Counted from the stretch's first letter, positions 1 to 7,045 are shown. The stretch: 7,336 nt of DNA from Pirellulaceae bacterium (GCA_020846515.1 JADLDX010001052.1:1-7336); one strand, 5' to 3'. Notes: a model not told the origin generated them from the sequence alone. Program-made: numbers and translations.

Positions 1-246
1 GAGAAGGTCGACGATCCCGTGCAGATGTATTTGGAGGATCTGTTTACCGTGGGAGCGAACCTGGCGGGCATTCCCGCGATCTCGATCCCGGCTGGTTTTA
101 GCGATAGCGGCCTGCCACTGGGCGTGCAATTGCAAGGTCCGCCGCTGAGCGAATCGCGATTATTGTCGGCCGCCTACCATCTTCAGCAGCACGGTTTCTC
201 CGCGCCGCACATCGCGCCGCCCAACGCGACGCAACGCAGCGTCTAG
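1..246 (+). CDS. gatA: GatA C-terminal fragment: Asp/Glu-tRNA amidotransferase subunit A (5' end outside window)
   Basis: This is the last 81 codons of an open frame entering from the left edge in frame 1 and stopping at TAG 244-246. The peptide contains [20 protein letters not shown] followed by [10 protein letters not shown] and [11 protein letters not shown], matching the conserved C-terminal part of the amidase-signature subunit GatA. In that family, GatA hydrolyses glutamine to supply ammonia, which GatB uses to convert Glu-tRNA(Gln) (and in many bacteria Asp-tRNA(Asn)) to the amidated form. The Lys/cis-Ser/Ser catalytic triad lies upstream and cannot be checked. The tail after residue 60 of the fragment (roughly [18 protein letters not shown]) is variable, as usual. 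gatB starts 40 nt downstream on the same strand, so the two are very probably co-transcribed. An internal GTG at 19 is in frame but is not a real start. Confidence 0.96.
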   Translation, partial: EKVDDPVQMYLEDLFTVGANLAGIPAISIPAGFSDSGLPLGVQLQGPPLSESRLLSAAYHLQQHGFSAPHIAPPNATQRSV

Positions 247-286
247 CTTGAGATCCAGTGCCCCAACTCGCAGTAGATACACCGTT

Positions 287-1759
287 ATGTCCGATCGAGC
301 CGCCTATAAAATCATCATTGGCCTGGAAGTCCACGTGCAATTGGCCACCGAGAGCAAACTGTTTTGCGGTTGCTCTACCAAATTCGGTGCGCCACCCAAC
401 ACGCAGGTCTGCCCAGTCTGCTTGGGATTGCCCGGCGCCTTGCCGGTGATGAATCAGCGTGCCATAGAGCTGGCCATTCGCACGGGCCTGGCGCTGAATT
501 GCCAGATCGCTGAAACCACCAAGTGGGATCGCAAGAATTACTTCTATCCCGACTTGCCCAAGGGATACCAGATCAGCCAGTTCGATCAACCGATCTGTTT
601 CGAAGGGCACCTCGATCTGCCGGCCGCCGATGCGGAGCAGAGCAAACGCGTGCGCATCATCCGTGCTCACTTGGAAGAAGACGCCGGCAAGAGCATGCAC
701 GACGAAGTGGCCGGCAAAGCCGATAGCCGCATCGATCTGAATCGTACCGGACCGCCACTGCTGGAGATCGTCTCGTATCCCGACATGCGTTCATCGGATG
801 AAGCTAAGGCTTACCTGACCGAGTTGCGTTTGCTGTTGGTTTATTTGGGCGTGTCGGACTGCAATATGCAAGAAGGCAGTTTGCGCGTGGATGCCAACGT
901 GAACTTGCACATCGAAGAGGGCGACCAGACGCTGGCCACCCCAATCGTCGAAGTCAAGAACATGAACAGCTTCCGTGCGGTCGAACGCGCGCTGGAATAC
1001 GAAGTCCAACGACAGTGGTCTGCCTGGCAACAAACACGCATCCAAATTGGCCAGGCGCCCAAGCAGACGCGCGGTTGGGACGATGAAGCCGGCGTAACGG
1101 TTACCCAGCGCGAGAAGGAAGAGTCGGCCGACTATCGTTATTTCCCAGACCCCGACCTGGTGCCTCTCAAGATCGCACGCTCCACTGTCCAAGCTGCTCA
1201 AGCCGAACTAGGTCTGCTGCCGGCCGCCCTACGCGAAAATCTTCAGAGCGAACATGGACTCAAACTGTACGATGCCGACGTGATTGTCAGTCAAGGACGC
1301 GAACTGGTCGAGTACTTCTTAACAGCGGTGAAAGCCGGTGCACCGGCCAAACGTATCAGTAGCTGGATTCAGCAAGATGTCCTGCGCACGTTAAAGGAGC
1401 AAGACTGGACGATCAGCAGTTTGCCCGTTAGCGCTCAGAAGCTGGCCGAACTGGTTTCAGCTATCGAAGCTGGTCAGTTTGACACGTCGCGTGGCAAGGA
1501 AGTGTTCCAGTATTGGTGCCAACATCCCGAAGCCGACCTGGCGGCCGCGCGCAGCGCGCTGGGTATCATCGCCGTCGACCGTGGCGAGATCGAAACCTTG
1601 TGCCGCGAGTTGCTGGCTGAGAATCCGCATATCGTGGAACAAGTCCGCGGCGGCAATGCCAAAGCTCTTGGATCGCTGATGGGCTTGGCTCGTAAAAAGA
1701 ACCCCAACGCCGATCCAAGACAGGTTAGGGAACTGTGCGAAAAAATGATCAATGGCTAA
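287..1759 (+). CDS. gatB: GatB: Asp-tRNA(Asn)/Glu-tRNA(Gln) amidotransferase subunit B
   Basis: A complete 490-residue protein of normal GatB length. GatB phosphorylates the misacylated Glu- or Asp-tRNA with ATP and transamidates it using ammonia from GatA, in the cytoplasmic GatCAB complex. Visible family motifs: GLEVHVQL (residues 12-19), CxC at 27/29 and CPVCLGLPG at 42-50 (the four cysteines are the likely zinc ligands of the family), KNYFYPDLPKGYQISQ (83-98), EEDAGK (130-135), DLNRTGPPLLEIVS (150-163), NMQEGSLRVDANV (193-205), EVKNMNSFRAVERALEYE (222-239) and ESADYRYFPDPDL (279-291). The helical plus YqeY-like tail that binds tRNA spans about 345-490 and ends with GGNAKALGSLMGLARKKNP. 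The usual 'SEPD' after LLEIV reads SYPD here, a mild deviation. I chose ATG 287 because homology begins a few residues later; an in-frame TTG at 248 would add 13 residues without family character. Neither start has a clear Shine-Dalgarno, so coupling to gatA translation is plausible. Confidence 0.97.
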   Translation: MSDRAAYKIIIGLEVHVQLATESKLFCGCSTKFGAPPNTQVCPVCLGLPGALPVMNQRAIELAIRTGLALNCQIAETTKWDRKNYFYPDLPKGYQISQFDQPICFEGHLDLPAADAEQSKRVRIIRAHLEEDAGKSMHDEVAGKADSRIDLNRTGPPLLEIVSYPDMRSSDEAKAYLTELRLLLVYLGVSDCNMQEGSLRVDANVNLHIEEGDQTLATPIVEVKNMNSFRAVERALEYEVQRQWSAWQQTRIQIGQAPKQTRGWDDEAGVTVTQREKEESADYRYFPDPDLVPLKIARSTVQAAQAELGLLPAALRENLQSEHGLKLYDADVIVSQGRELVEYFLTAVKAGAPAKRISSWIQQDVLRTLKEQDWTISSLPVSAQKLAELVSAIEAGQFDTSRGKEVFQYWCQHPEADLAAARSALGIIAVDRGEIETLCRELLAENPHIVEQVRGGNAKALGSLMGLARKKNPNADPRQVRELCEKMING

Positions 1760-1764
1760 CTAAT

Positions 1765-1902
1765 TGGACAGCGCCACTTTGAATCAGCCGCTGGGCGTTA
1801 GCCCCGGTTTTTTTAGCGAAAACCGTGGCTAACGCCAATACGGCTAATATCTAAGAAATAGCAGCGAATCACTGTGAATTCGATTCAAAGTGGCGCTGTC
1901 CA
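1765..1902. repeat. Nested palindromic element with 21-bp perfect inverted repeats
   Basis: The left arm 1765-1785 (starting TGGACAGCGCC, ending TTTGAATC) is the exact reverse complement of 1882-1902 (starting GATTCAAAG, ending CGCTGTCCA); 96 nt lie between the arms. Inside, AGCCG (1786-1790) can pair with CGGCT (1841-1845), and a further long hairpin sits within that. The layout resembles a small non-autonomous mobile element (MITE) or a compound extragenic palindrome. CTAAT lies directly left of the arm (1760-1764) and again at 1904-1908 one base past the right arm, which could be a target duplication, but CTAAT also recurs at 1911-1915, so this is weak. The inverted repeat is directly visible; the mobile origin is inference. 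Confidence 0.75.
1794..1836. repeat. REP-like hairpin (GGCGTTAGCC / GGCTAACGCC)
   Basis: GGCGTTAGCC (1794-1803) pairs perfectly with GGCTAACGCC (1827-1836). After one C/T mismatch (1804 against 1826) pairing continues with CGGTTTT (1805-1811) to AAAACCG (1819-1825), leaving a 7-nt loop around TTTAGC. The result is a stem of about 17 pairs. The motif resembles palindromic repeats that I recall as frequent between planctomycete genes; this recollection cannot be checked here. It lies inside the larger inverted repeat and could act at RNA level at the 3' ends of both convergent transcripts. Confidence 0.7.
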
Positions 1903-1903
1903 G

Positions 1904-1926
1904 CTAATCACTAATCACTGATTAAT
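1904..1926. repeat. CTAATCA tandem repeat with short inverted repeat
   Basis: CTAATCA occurs twice head to tail (1904-1910 and 1911-1917). The second copy forms a near-perfect palindrome with what follows: TAATCA (1912-1917), one C, then TGATTA (1919-1924). A TAATATCTAA ten-mer at 1923-1932 also occurs at 1845-1854 inside the neighbouring palindromic element. The direct cause could be slippage or remnants of repeat insertion; no function is evident. Confidence 0.55.
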
Positions 1927-1959
1927 ATCTAACTGATCGCCGGCTAACTCGCGGGAAGC

Positions 1960-4254
1960 TCATCTCGCTTCGATCTCAAGTTCCGGTAAATCGACTTTGG
2001 CCTCGGTTGGACCAAAGACGACCGGAATGATTTCTTTGGAGAAAGCGGCGTCATAGACCAGGCCCAGATACTTATGGGCCGGGGTCGATAGACGCAAGGT
2101 CCAGCGGAAGATGGCGATACGCAACTTCTGCAGCAGGCTCAGCCCTTTATCAATGATCACATCTTCTTCACCGACTTCGACAATCCAGCGATCGGCCGCG
2201 ATGTCGATCTTGTGATTGGCCTGCAAGTCACGCAGCGCACCGCGTACATCGGGCTGTTCCAGATAACCGTAAGTCGCGACGATCGAATCAATGTCGTGAC
2301 CTAAGCGGATGACTTCATATCGACGTTTGGACGAATAATACGGTTGCGATACTTGATTGACATGCAAAAACACGATGTGCGATGGTAGTACGCCATACTT
2401 CTTCAAGAAGACTCTCAGAACCACCGGCACATAATCATCGTGAGATCGTATGGGGCGCGAGCAGAGAAAGACGGCAGCTCGATCGCTTTCCACCAAGCGT
2501 CGTCGACCTTGTACCAGCATCCGCGCATGCGGCAGATTTTCCTTTAAAGCGATCTCGAGATCGTCGAGCATATCGCGCAGCGCGACCAGCCAATCGATCT
2601 TCTTGCCTTCGCGTACACCAAACCGATAGAAGGCGGCACCCATCTGCGTGCGGCCCCATTGCCAGGTGAGCATGATCGTGATCAAGAAAGCCGCGACCAA
2701 GACAGGGAAATAACCACCGCTGGTGATTTTGAGTAGGTTGCTAAAGAAGAAGGTTAGATCAATACATAGAATCGGCAAGCAAACTGAGATGACCAAAGCC
2801 AGTGGCCAGCGCCAGCGATAATAAGCGACATTGCCAAACATCAAAGTCGTCACACCCATGGTGCCGGTAACGGCGATACCATAGGCCGCCGCCAGATTGC
2901 CGGCATTTCGAAACATCAGTGTGACCATTAAACAGCCGAAGAACATCAACCAGTTGATGGCTGGCAAATAAACTTGGCCTTCGGCTTCGCGACTGGTGTA
3001 CTTCACTTCGAAGCGCGGCATAAAGCCCAAGGCGATGGCTTGTTTGGTAATCGAGAAGATGCCAGTGATTAAGGCTTGCGAGGCGATAAACGCCGCGATG
3101 GCAGAGATGACCAGGTCGGCACCTAAGATTACGGCATCGATGGTTTCGTTGCCCGATTGAGGTGTCAGCGCATAAAAAGCATTGGCTCGCGGCGGTACAC
3201 CGCGTTCCAGCATATAACCGACTTGTCCACCATAGTTCAGGAGCAGACAAGGCAGCACCAGACTGAACCAGGCAATCGTGACCGGCCGACGGCCAGAGTT
3301 TTGCGGTTTGACACTTTCCCCTTCGGGCACATGGTCACTGGACGAAACCGCAAAGTGTCCGATATCCGCGTATTTGGCTTCGCCACCGGTAATGGCCAAC
3401 ACGACCACACCTAAAACGATGAAGGCGCCTAGACCGGGAAAAGCCATCAGGAACTGTGCGCCATAGACGGGATTAATTGCTTCGAAAACTTCGGGATGGG
3501 CCACTACCCAGGGCAAGCCCTTGATAGCGATCCAAGGGAACCAGACTAGCAGCATGAACCAACCAAAAAACCCGCCCACCTTGCTGGTGCCACGCCACTG
3601 CGCTTTAAACATGGCGAACAAGCAGACCACCGTGATCGTGATCGCCCAAACTTCGCCCAGCGGATCAAAGGCGCCCAACAAACTGATCGGCGGCGTGATG
3701 ATGCCATCGGCCGCCAACAAACCGGCGGCGGTCACCACCAAATAACCTAAGAAGGTGATCCCGAAGACTTTGCCCGTGTAGCCATTCAGTAGACTCCACA
3801 GCGCAAAGTCACCACCTTCACCGCGATCATCAGCGCGCATGACCAGAAAATCGTACTTGATCGTCAGCATGATCAGCGCCCAGAAGATCAGGCTCAGGCC
3901 ACCCAGCAGATCGGCGCGTTCGACCAGGCCTACGCCCCCACTGGCCAACATGGCTTCCACCTGCTCGGGCGGCATGTGCTCATGCTTGAGCCGAATGGTT
4001 TCGCGCGTGATCTCCATGACCGTATACAGCACAGAGGTACCGATATCACCATAAACGGTACCCGTGGCTTCGCGAATGCGCACCCACAAACTTTTGGAGG
4101 GATGATGGGAGGAGCGAGATTCACCTGCATTGGACGTGGCCAGACTACTGACTGATCCTTCCGGTGCAGAGGCCTCTCCGGAACTCGAATGTCCAGGCTC
4201 TTCGTGGGCGTCGGGGGCCGATCCTTGGCCGCCTTCGCCTTGATTTGTGTTCAT
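1960..4254 (-). CDS. kup: KUP/HAK/KT-family potassium transporter
   Basis: A 764-residue inner-membrane protein (about 620-630 is usual for bacterial Kup) that in characterised members takes up K+ with H+. Motifs in order: VYGDIGTSVLY (67-77), LSLIFWALIMLTIKY (120-134), MRADDRGEGGDFALWSLL (139-156), ADGIITPPISLL (182-193), LAITGGEAKYADIGHF (286-301), WFSLVLPCLLLNYGGQ (329-344), ASQALITGIFSITKQAI (391-407), GQVYLPAINW (426-435) and NLAAAYGIAVTGTM (453-466). Acidic residues aligned with ones important in E. coli Kup are present: D70, D183 (Glu there) and E292. About 12 membrane segments fill 65-535; a cytoplasmic domain follows (540-764). Unusual are a roughly 55-residue hydrophilic Gly/Ser/Glu/His-rich N-terminus and an extra segment of about 18 residues (302-320) after GHF. 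I chose ATG 4254, preceded by GAGAG five bases upstream; an in-frame TTG at 4266 would add four residues. It has its own promoter just upstream. Confidence 0.94.
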   Translation of the reverse strand: MNTNQGEGGQGSAPDAHEEPGHSSSGEASAPEGSVSSLATSNAGESRSSHHPSKSLWVRIREATGTVYGDIGTSVLYTVMEITRETIRLKHEHMPPEQVEAMLASGGVGLVERADLLGGLSLIFWALIMLTIKYDFLVMRADDRGEGGDFALWSLLNGYTGKVFGITFLGYLVVTAAGLLAADGIITPPISLLGAFDPLGEVWAITITVVCLFAMFKAQWRGTSKVGGFFGWFMLLVWFPWIAIKGLPWVVAHPEVFEAINPVYGAQFLMAFPGLGAFIVLGVVVLAITGGEAKYADIGHFAVSSSDHVPEGESVKPQNSGRRPVTIAWFSLVLPCLLLNYGGQVGYMLERGVPPRANAFYALTPQSGNETIDAVILGADLVISAIAAFIASQALITGIFSITKQAIALGFMPRFEVKYTSREAEGQVYLPAINWLMFFGCLMVTLMFRNAGNLAAAYGIAVTGTMGVTTLMFGNVAYYRWRWPLALVISVCLPILCIDLTFFFSNLLKITSGGYFPVLVAAFLITIMLTWQWGRTQMGAAFYRFGVREGKKIDWLVALRDMLDDLEIALKENLPHARMLVQGRRRLVESDRAAVFLCSRPIRSHDDYVPVVLRVFLKKYGVLPSHIVFLHVNQVSQPYYSSKRRYEVIRLGHDIDSIVATYGYLEQPDVRGALRDLQANHKIDIAADRWIVEVGEEDVIIDKGLSLLQKLRIAIFRWTLRLSTPAHKYLGLVYDAAFSKEIIPVVFGPTEAKVDLPELEIEAR

Positions 4255-4310
4255 GTCCGCTCTCAAACTGACGATCGGGGTGTCAACTAGACATGTCGAC
4301 GTTGCCTAGG

Positions 4311-4339
4311 ATTATGCCCACCTGCCCCCCACTACTCAA
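4311..4339 (-). promoter_or_regulatory. Putative sigma70-type promoter of kup
   Basis: Read on the minus strand, TTGAGT (bases 4339-4334, 4 of 6 matches to TTGACA) is followed by a 17-nt spacer and CATAAT (4316-4311, 5 of 6 matches to TATAAT). Transcription would start near 4304, giving a leader of roughly 50 nt before ATG 4254. The position directly downstream of the preceding gene's terminator supports it. It is a sequence match only; no start-site data are available. Confidence 0.6.
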
Positions 4340-4348
4340 GGCACCAGG

Positions 4349-4402
4349 AAAATAAATGCCGAAACGGGTGTGTATGGTGGTTACCATGCACACCCGTCTC
4401 GG
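4349..4402 (-). terminator. Intrinsic terminator of the TolC-like gene
   Basis: Bases 4359-4378 and 4383-4402 form a 20-pair stem with one mismatch and one G-U pair, closed by a 4-nt loop (4379-4382). On the minus strand the stem starts CCGAGACGGGTG, ends CACCCGTTTCGG and is followed by CATTTATTTTCC, a T-rich run. It lies about 64 nt after the TAA of the TolC-like gene and only 10 nt before the -35 element of kup, so it should separate the two transcription units. On the + strand it is followed only by ACTTTTCC, so termination in that direction is less likely. Confidence 0.8.
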
Positions 4403-4465
4403 ACTTTTCCCCCTGCCCTCGTTCACAGCGTCAAAGCTGTACTCATCTAGAGTTTTGGCGGACGA

Positions 4466-6910
4466 TTAACGTCCATTTGATTTGGATCGCCATTGGGGAG
4501 CGGCGTTGGCAGGAGCACTGTTTCTGGGAGCCGAGTTGGCCTGGCCAGGCGTAGCGGCTCGGCGTTGGGCACTGGCAGAGACGACTGGGGCGGGTTCCAT
4601 ATCCATTTCGCCCCATTCGAATGCCTCACCTGCTTGCGTATTGGCCGCTCGTGCTTGTTTATCTTGATTGCGACCAGCACTGGGTTGGCGGCGGGGAGCC
4701 GAAGCGCGGGTGTCACCGGCTTTAGGCTGTACCTGCTCTGGCACGCGTGGCTTTTCCAGTTTGTCCAGGTCAGGGAACTCAGACTTAGGTTCATCTTTAT
4801 CGTCTTTGTCACTCTCCTGGGCATCGGCCGGTGTGGGCGTGCCGTGATTATCGCGACCCAGGGTATCGCCGCCGGTTGGCACGTTGCCTTCGGTGGGCAT
4901 ACCTGATTCCACATGTCCACGTGTCACGACCGCTGGACGAGTGTACCCGTAGTCGAAGTAATGTCCGGCCGCACGTTGCTTGGCCAGTTCGTCGGCATCC
5001 CAGTAAGCCTTGGCCGGCCATGGGCCTTCTTCCAAGGCGATCGAGTTCAGATCCAGCAGCGAACCCTTCCAGTAGTGAATGCTGATGATCGATTTGTTGT
5101 ATTCGCAAACCGCTTGATAGTAAGAACGTTGTGCTTGGGCTCGACGCTCTTCGGCTCGCAGCAGCAAGTCCAACAACGGCGGTAGTTCACCGGAGTTGTT
5201 TTCGATCTTGTCGCGATACACCTTGATCTCTTCGGCATTGGCTGCCCACTGATCTCGCAGAATTCGCATCTGCTCGTAGGTCGAGTCAATATTGCGCCAG
5301 GCGTAGGACAGTTGGTTGGCCAGCGAAAGTTCTTTCTGACGCAGTTCTTCATGCGACTTCGCCAAAGCGAACTGACGATTTTTGATACCAGCCAGAGGCC
5401 GGCGTGAACCCACGGCAGCAGGCGTGAATTCCAACCGGGCCCCAATTTCTTGGAAGTTGCCATCGGTCAGCGATTCCAAAGCACTCGAGCCTTGAGCTGG
5501 GAATTGCAAACCGGTGCGCTCGGTCTTGCCTAACACATCACCCACACCCAGGATGCGGTAGATGCCAGTGGCATCCAACTGCGGCAGGAGTTGGTTCTTG
5601 GAGGACATGATTTCCAGTTCGATGCTTTTGATGGCCCACTTTTGCTTTCGCAATTCGACGTTGCGCACCAGAGCTTCGCCCAGCACGTTGCACCAATCGA
5701 AATCCACACGAGCTTCCGTCGGCAGATCGACGGGACGAATCAAACGACCGTCGGTAGGCGACCAGCCAATCTTCTCACGCAAAATTTGCTCGCGGCCGAG
5801 CAAACCGCGGGGATCGAAACTGCCAGGCACTGGCGAACCATGCTTGGCAGCCATCATCGCGTTGAGGAACGTGCCCCACAAGCCGCGGGCTTGGGCTTCC
5901 GCTTCTGGCGGTCCACCCGCTTTGGCTCGATCAGCAGCCACGCGCCACAAGTAGGTGGCCGTGTCGAGCGACTGCTGAGCCGATTCGACGATGCGATAGC
6001 CACAGTACAAATCCCAATAAGCATCTTCAGTGGCTTTTACCAGGTTGCGGACGTTGGCTTCAAAATCATGGACAGCGATGTCTTCATTGATACGAGCCAA
6101 GACAATCGGGATGCGATTGACCAGCGTACCGCGGCCACGCAGTAAGGGATGTGTCAGTTGGAACTCGAGGGCTTGAGTGTAATCGGTGGCCACAGCTCGG
6201 CCAGGACCGTTTACTTCCACATTGTTGTAACTGTACACCGTGCTCACGCGGGCCGTGGCGACACCACCGGTGGCCATACGCTTGGAGATAGCCGATTGAT
6301 AGTTGGCATCGATGGCTTGGAACAACTGCGGATTGAATGGGTTGTTGGCACCGACGTTACGTGGGCGATCAGTGGTGTTGTATCCAAATATGCTAGAGAA
6401 CTGTGCGTCGAATTCGCTCAGCGCATCTTCGACACCACCCACTTGATTGGAGCGTACGGCGCCACGGAAAGGTACGCGGTTGCCTTGGTTATCCACTTGC
6501 AAGGGTTGAGTGCTAGCGATGGTGGAGACCAGAGCCGCGTCGTACACGCTGGGCAGCTGACCTGGTTGGGCACTGAGGATCAAGGCCGAGACCTCGCCGG
6601 TCTGGGCATTGGCACCGTTGCTGACGGGCAGAATCTTATGATTCTTAAGCGCCATCGAAACAGCATCTTCCAGCGTCAGATCGACGAACTCTCGTTCTGC
6701 GTTGGCAGGGCCCAATGGCTGGTGCGCCTGGCTGGCCTCCGGTAACGACTCGACTTGTACGTCGGCGTACTCAATGGCTAAGGCCTGATCGAGATAATGG
6801 GCCATCGAATTGTCTTTGGGAATGAAGAACGGTTGCGTTGGAGCGCAGCCGGTCAACAGGACCAAAACGATTTGCAGATAGGCCGTATAGCGAACTAGTG
6901 ATCGACTCAT
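4466..6910 (-). CDS. TolC-family outer membrane efflux lipoprotein with long disordered C-terminal tail
   Basis: An 814-residue predicted outer membrane factor: TolC-family trimers form a beta-barrel and periplasmic helical channel that exports substrates for inner-membrane pumps. The N-terminus is a lipoprotein signal: MSRSLVRY, a hydrophobic stretch, then lipobox LTGC with acylated C22; no Asp follows, consistent with outer-membrane sorting. First repeat: LTLEDAVSMALKNH (78-91), DAQF (168-171), THPLLRGRG..NRIPIVLARIN (253-274) and AYWDLYCGYR (297-306). Second repeat: VLGEALVRNVELR (409-421), QLLPQLDATGIY (440-451), a helix around 505-570 and LLDLLLRAEERRAQAQRSYYQA (579-600). After YGYTRP (654-659) comes a tail rich in charge (699-721) and in Ala/Pro/Ser/Arg (735-814), probably disordered; typical TolC proteins are about 450-500 residues. 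I chose ATG 6910 because it gives a standard lipoprotein signal; in-frame ATG 6946 and GTG 6991 would place 12 or 27 extra residues before it. No pump or membrane fusion gene is adjacent, so its substrate is unknown. Confidence 0.87.
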   Translation of the reverse strand: MSRSLVRYTAYLQIVLVLLTGCAPTQPFFIPKDNSMAHYLDQALAIEYADVQVESLPEASQAHQPLGPANAEREFVDLTLEDAVSMALKNHKILPVSNGANAQTGEVSALILSAQPGQLPSVYDAALVSTIASTQPLQVDNQGNRVPFRGAVRSNQVGGVEDALSEFDAQFSSIFGYNTTDRPRNVGANNPFNPQLFQAIDANYQSAISKRMATGGVATARVSTVYSYNNVEVNGPGRAVATDYTQALEFQLTHPLLRGRGTLVNRIPIVLARINEDIAVHDFEANVRNLVKATEDAYWDLYCGYRIVESAQQSLDTATYLWRVAADRAKAGGPPEAEAQARGLWGTFLNAMMAAKHGSPVPGSFDPRGLLGREQILREKIGWSPTDGRLIRPVDLPTEARVDFDWCNVLGEALVRNVELRKQKWAIKSIELEIMSSKNQLLPQLDATGIYRILGVGDVLGKTERTGLQFPAQGSSALESLTDGNFQEIGARLEFTPAAVGSRRPLAGIKNRQFALAKSHEELRQKELSLANQLSYAWRNIDSTYEQMRILRDQWAANAEEIKVYRDKIENNSGELPPLLDLLLRAEERRAQAQRSYYQAVCEYNKSIISIHYWKGSLLDLNSIALEEGPWPAKAYWDADELAKQRAAGHYFDYGYTRPAVVTRGHVESGMPTEGNVPTGGDTLGRDNHGTPTPADAQESDKDDKDEPKSEFPDLDKLEKPRVPEQVQPKAGDTRASAPRRQPSAGRNQDKQARAANTQAGEAFEWGEMDMEPAPVVSASAQRRAATPGQANSAPRNSAPANAAPQWRSKSNGR

Positions 6911-6972
6911 GGAGCCCAGGTTCCCTGCCAAGTCAGTCGTGATCATGAGGAGGCGTATCTTCACCTCGCGGA

Positions 6973-6987
6973 CATCCTCCAAGGATG
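6973..6987. repeat. Small perfect hairpin upstream of the TolC-like gene
   Basis: CATCCT (6973-6978) and AGGATG (6982-6987) are perfect reverse complements around a 3-nt loop. On the minus strand this places a GGAGG sequence (6980-6976) that could alternatively pair with CCTCC (6952-6948) just before the in-frame ATG at 6946. It could influence start selection, but it may be chance. Confidence 0.35.
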
Positions 6988-7045
6988 ACACGCGGCGGCA
7001 AAGGCCTGCCCCACGGCGACAGATGCTTGATTGTGAACCCCCCTT

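Larger units (their letters stand above)
1760..1959. other. Convergent intergenic region between gatB and kup
   Basis: Two hundred bases separate the gatB stop from the kup stop, so the two genes are transcribed towards each other. The space is almost filled by repeats: a perfect 21-bp inverted repeat enclosing a REP-like hairpin, then short tandem and inverted repeats. No canonical intrinsic terminator (GC stem directly followed by a T run) is visible for either gene; the T7 run at 1808-1814 lies in and next to the hairpin loop, not after the stem. The nested stems may still act as a two-way termination or RNA-end-protecting structure. No coding potential is seen. Confidence 0.8.
4255..4465. 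other. Intergenic region between the TolC-like gene and kup
   Basis: This 211-base space between two same-strand genes carries the terminator of the upstream gene and the promoter and leader of kup, and no credible coding sequence. The kup leader (4304-4255) shows only small self-complementary stretches and no recognisable riboswitch, including nothing resembling a c-di-AMP riboswitch, which controls K+ transporters in some other phyla. Confidence 0.7.

Noticed and set aside
248..286. TTG at 248 as the gatB start, giving 13 more residues
   Set aside because: It lies one base after the gatA stop without a Shine-Dalgarno, and the added residues do not resemble GatB N-termini. ATG 287 fits the family length.
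98..700. 200-codon minus-strand open frame overlapping gatA and gatB
   Set aside because: Over gatB it runs in exact antisense codon register, so it stays open simply because gatB rarely uses TTA, CTA or TCA codons. The translation has no family resemblance, and it crosses a gene boundary.
1760..1908. CTAAT as a firm target-site duplication around the 1765-1902 element
   Set aside because: The right copy is offset by one base, CTAAT occurs again at 1911-1915, and five AT-rich bases are too few to be convincing. Kept only as a hint.
4460..4474. GGACG/CGTCC small hairpin around the stop codon of the TolC-like gene
   Set aside because: Five pairs with a 5-nt loop is within chance expectation, and the strong terminator 60 nt further on explains transcript ending.
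5591..6745. Two long plus-strand open frames (5591-6145 and 6149-6745) antisense to the TolC-like gene, in the same frame and separated by one stop
   Set aside because: They lie in exact antisense codon register with the TolC-like gene and reflect its avoidance of TTA, CTA and TCA codons. They show no recognisable domain and no ribosome binding site, while the minus-strand gene is clearly real.
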